Source of the DNA: Streptomyces sp. NBC_01142
GTDB taxonomy: Bacteria > Actinomycetota > Actinomycetes > Streptomycetales > Streptomycetaceae
Direction: 5' to 3'
Assembly: GCF_026341125.1 (NCBI RefSeq)
Contig: NZ_JAPEOR010000014.1
Location: 1 to 7,438, forward strand
Length of the DNA: 7,438 nucleotides
Part shown: piece after piece, positions 5,689-7,438 of the stretch
How positions within the stretch are numbered: the first letter of the stretch is position 1
How the letters are laid out: each line of letters starts with the position of its first letter
Made by a program: the position numbers and the translations under genes
Notes under the pieces: generated by a model
The model's input: the letters and a program-made list of their open reading frames with translations, nothing else
The model's database searches: none
Told to the model about the DNA's origin: nothing

Positions 5689-7368
5689 TCATAGACCGAC
5701 GTTCATCGTGAAGACGAAACTTTCGGAGTTGTAGTAGTTGGGCATGTGTTCGAGATAGGTTCCGTCCCTCGAAGGACTGTCTTCCGGCCAGTCCTCCGGA
5801 GCCAGCAGGTGCGATGCGTAGTCGCTCCCTTGAACCTCGGGTACGAACCACAGGCGGTAGGAGGAAGCGTCCGCGTCGGGTGCGAACACCCACAGTTGTA
5901 CGTCCTGGTCCTTGCCGGCATCGTAGAAGCATTTCCATTGGACGACTCTGACGGTGTTTCCGCTGTCAAAAGTGCCGTCAAGACATTTGCCGGATCCTGT
6001 GTTGCGCAGCAGATAGGCGTCATTGCCGGCCGCGATGCGCTTCCAGCGCTGGTATGCACTGCTGGTGCAGCTCTGGAGCTGCACCATGGCATCGTTGTCG
6101 GCGCTGTTGCCCTTGATGCCCACACAAAGCCCAGACCTCTTGTTCACGAGCTGAAAGCCGGCTGGGTGAGGGGCGGCCGCCGGGGCAGCGGGCCGGAGGA
6201 CAGGCTTCGAGCGAGTGGGCTTGGGCCTGGTGGGCGCCGCAGAGGTCTTGGCGGCCACCGTCACGGCATCGGAATGAGGCGTTGCCGCGGTTGCCGCAGT
6301 GGTTGTCACCGCGGCGCGCTCGGTGGTGACCTGGGTGGTGGTGACCTGTGCCAGAGGCATCTGGGCGTCGTCGCTTCCCCCCTGGGGCAGGCCGATTCCC
6401 GCGATGGCGATCACTGTGGCGATCGCGGCCACCATTGCTGCGGCATACAGAGGGGAGTTCGATATGAAGCGGTGGCGGGCGTAGAACCGGCGTGGGCCGC
6501 CTGCCGGAGGGGTGGGCCGGTCCGCGCCCCGGGTACCCGGTGACCGTTCTGCCGTGTCTTCGATGCCATCCGACGCGGACGGGGGGGAGGGTGAGGGGAA
6601 CGGCCAGTACAGCGCGCCTGACAGAGCGGCCTGCTGGCCGGAATGGATGACGCCGAGGTCTGTCCGGGCCTGCGAGCAGCTCTCGCAGCTCGATTCATGC
6701 GGTTCCAGGTCCTGGGAGTGGTGGGAAAGACTTCCTCGCACGATCTCGCCGAGCACGGCGGCGAGGTGACGGCACTCACGGTTGGCGGCACGGTTGGCAT
6801 AGCCCCGCAAGTACGCATTGTAAAAACCCTGCTGGGCGGCCTTGATCCGGAAAGGCATGTCCTCGGGGGACAGGCCCGGCAGAGGCCCGGCATGTTCGGC
6901 GGTCTCCACGAGGGCGTTCCACAGCACCGCCTGCCGCAGCCCCGGCAGGCTACGAAAGGCCCTCAGCAAAGCTGAGTTCTCCTCGGCGGCCTTGGCGGCA
7001 GACTCGGGACGGTCCGCCCCGGGCAGTGCTCGAAGCCACGAGGTGAGGCCGGACGTGAGCCCGGGTTCACGGCCGATCGCCGCCCACCGGACAGCGGTTC
7101 GTCTCACTGTCGTCACCAGGTAGGGCCGCCAGGCCTCGGTGGGCCCATTGCCCGAGCGGACGCTTCGAAGGGTCTGCGCAAGCGCTTCATCCGCAACATC
7201 CTCCGCCGCCTGCGGTTCCCCGAAGCACAAGTGGGCGTAGGCCAGTACAGCCGCCCTGTGCCGGCGGACGATCTCGAATGCGGCCTCCGAACGCAGTACC
7301 ACGTCGTCGCCGCGGATACGTCGGGCAAGTTCGGCATCCAAGAGATTGGCCACCGTTGACTCGGACAC
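5689..7368 (-). CDS. ECF-type sigma factor fused to zinc anti-sigma motif, TM helix and ricin-type lectin domain
   Basis: This 559-residue membrane protein appears to combine a sensor and a transcription factor. Residues 10-95 resemble sigma-70 region 2 (FEIVRRHRAAVLAYAHLCFG... AEDVADEALAQTL... VRRTAVRWA). Residues 131-195 resemble a divergent region 4 (AFRSLPGLRQAVLW... GLSPEDMPFRIKAAQQGFYNAYL). Next comes an anti-sigma-like zinc motif: C199/H201, then H224-x3-C228-x2-C231. Arginine-rich residues 292-300 precede one hydrophobic helix (about 305-327), so the N-terminus should be cytoplasmic. A Thr/Ala/Pro linker (340-402) leads to a ricin-type beta-trefoil region (403-559) with QRW (440-442) and QLW (491-493) motifs and cysteines 415, 434, 462 and 480. 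The start is GTG at 7366-7368, preceded by GAGGAGAA. Actinobacterial ECF sigma factors with such C-terminal extensions are known. The lectin ligand and the release mechanism are not visible. The protein is complete and there is no TTA codon. Confidence 0.87.
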   Translation of the reverse strand: MSESTVANLLDAELARRIRGDDVVLRSEAAFEIVRRHRAAVLAYAHLCFGEPQAAEDVADEALAQTLRSVRSGNGPTEAWRPYLVTTVRRTAVRWAAIGREPGLTSGLTSWLRALPGADRPESAAKAAEENSALLRAFRSLPGLRQAVLWNALVETAEHAGPLPGLSPEDMPFRIKAAQQGFYNAYLRGYANRAANRECRHLAAVLGEIVRGSLSHHSQDLEPHESSCESCSQARTDLGVIHSGQQAALSGALYWPFPSPSPPSASDGIEDTAERSPGTRGADRPTPPAGGPRRFYARHRFISNSPLYAAAMVAAIATVIAIAGIGLPQGGSDDAQMPLAQVTTTQVTTERAAVTTTAATAATPHSDAVTVAAKTSAAPTRPKPTRSKPVLRPAAPAAAPHPAGFQLVNKRSGLCVGIKGNSADNDAMVQLQSCTSSAYQRWKRIAAGNDAYLLRNTGSGKCLDGTFDSGNTVRVVQWKCFYDAGKDQDVQLWVFAPDADASSYRLWFVPEVQGSDYASHLLAPEDWPEDSPSRDGTYLEHMPNYYNSESFVFTMNVGL

Positions 7369-7370
7369 GG

Positions 7371-7378
7371 TTCTCCTC
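7371..7378 (-). promoter_or_regulatory. Ribosome binding site of the sigma-lectin gene
   Basis: GAGGAGAA on the minus strand sits just before the GTG at 7366-7368, close to the ideal Shine-Dalgarno sequence at good spacing. It supports GTG as the start. Only 60 bp remain upstream in the window, and I see no confident promoter in them. Confidence 0.75.
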
Positions 7379-7438
7379 TGACTCGCCGCTGTGCCACCGT
7401 CCTGCGGGAGATGGAATGCAATCCCCCGCGCACATGTG

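Noticed and set aside
5746..6543. 265-codon plus-strand open frame opposite the lectin domain
   Set aside because: The minus strand gives a coherent TM, linker and ricin-type domain. The plus frame shows no domain and no start signal.

Overview
The window is very GC-rich. Its families (STAND/LuxR regulators, sigma-lectin fusions, IS701, ISL3 and IS5 elements) and a rare in-frame TTA codon point to Streptomyces or a close actinomycete. The layout resembles an insertion-sequence-rich accessory region, such as a chromosome arm or plasmid, bordering regulatory genes.

Left half (1-3350): a mosaic of five IS families. The 3' third of an ISL3 transposase (3-496 and 1374-1490, + strand) is split by an apparently intact IS5-family element (497-1373, transposase on - strand). 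Removing the IS5 element and one copy of a 2-bp target duplication restores the ISL3 frame exactly. A 17-bp motif at 1512-1528, likely the ISL3 right end, follows. Then come about 120 bp of unassigned DNA, the last ~50 codons of an IS21-type IstB helper (to 1802), and most of an IS3-family OrfB (+, 1849-2694) with its right inverted repeat but no left end or orfA. The IS3 right end directly abuts an IS701-family transposase (-, 2722-3350) that is cut off in its catalytic domain.

The boundary at 3360-3460 holds three imperfect copies of an 18-bp motif and a hairpin overlapping the end of the next gene.

Right half (3408-7368, all - strand): two regulatory genes in tandem. The upstream one (5689-7368) encodes a 559-residue single-chain protein: ECF-type sigma factor, zinc-binding anti-sigma motif, one transmembrane helix, Thr/Ala/Pro linker and an external ricin-type lectin domain. 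Downstream, after a 187-bp gap containing two GATGCATC palindromes arranged as a large inverted repeat, lies a STAND ATPase with a C-terminal LuxR helix-turn-helix. Its gene carries one TTA codon, so its translation may depend on the developmental tRNA bldA.

Inference: the two genes could form a sensory unit (an envelope lectin sensor feeding a sigma factor, next to a STAND regulator) that survived beside a zone of repeated IS insertion. No direct functional link between them is visible in the sequence.
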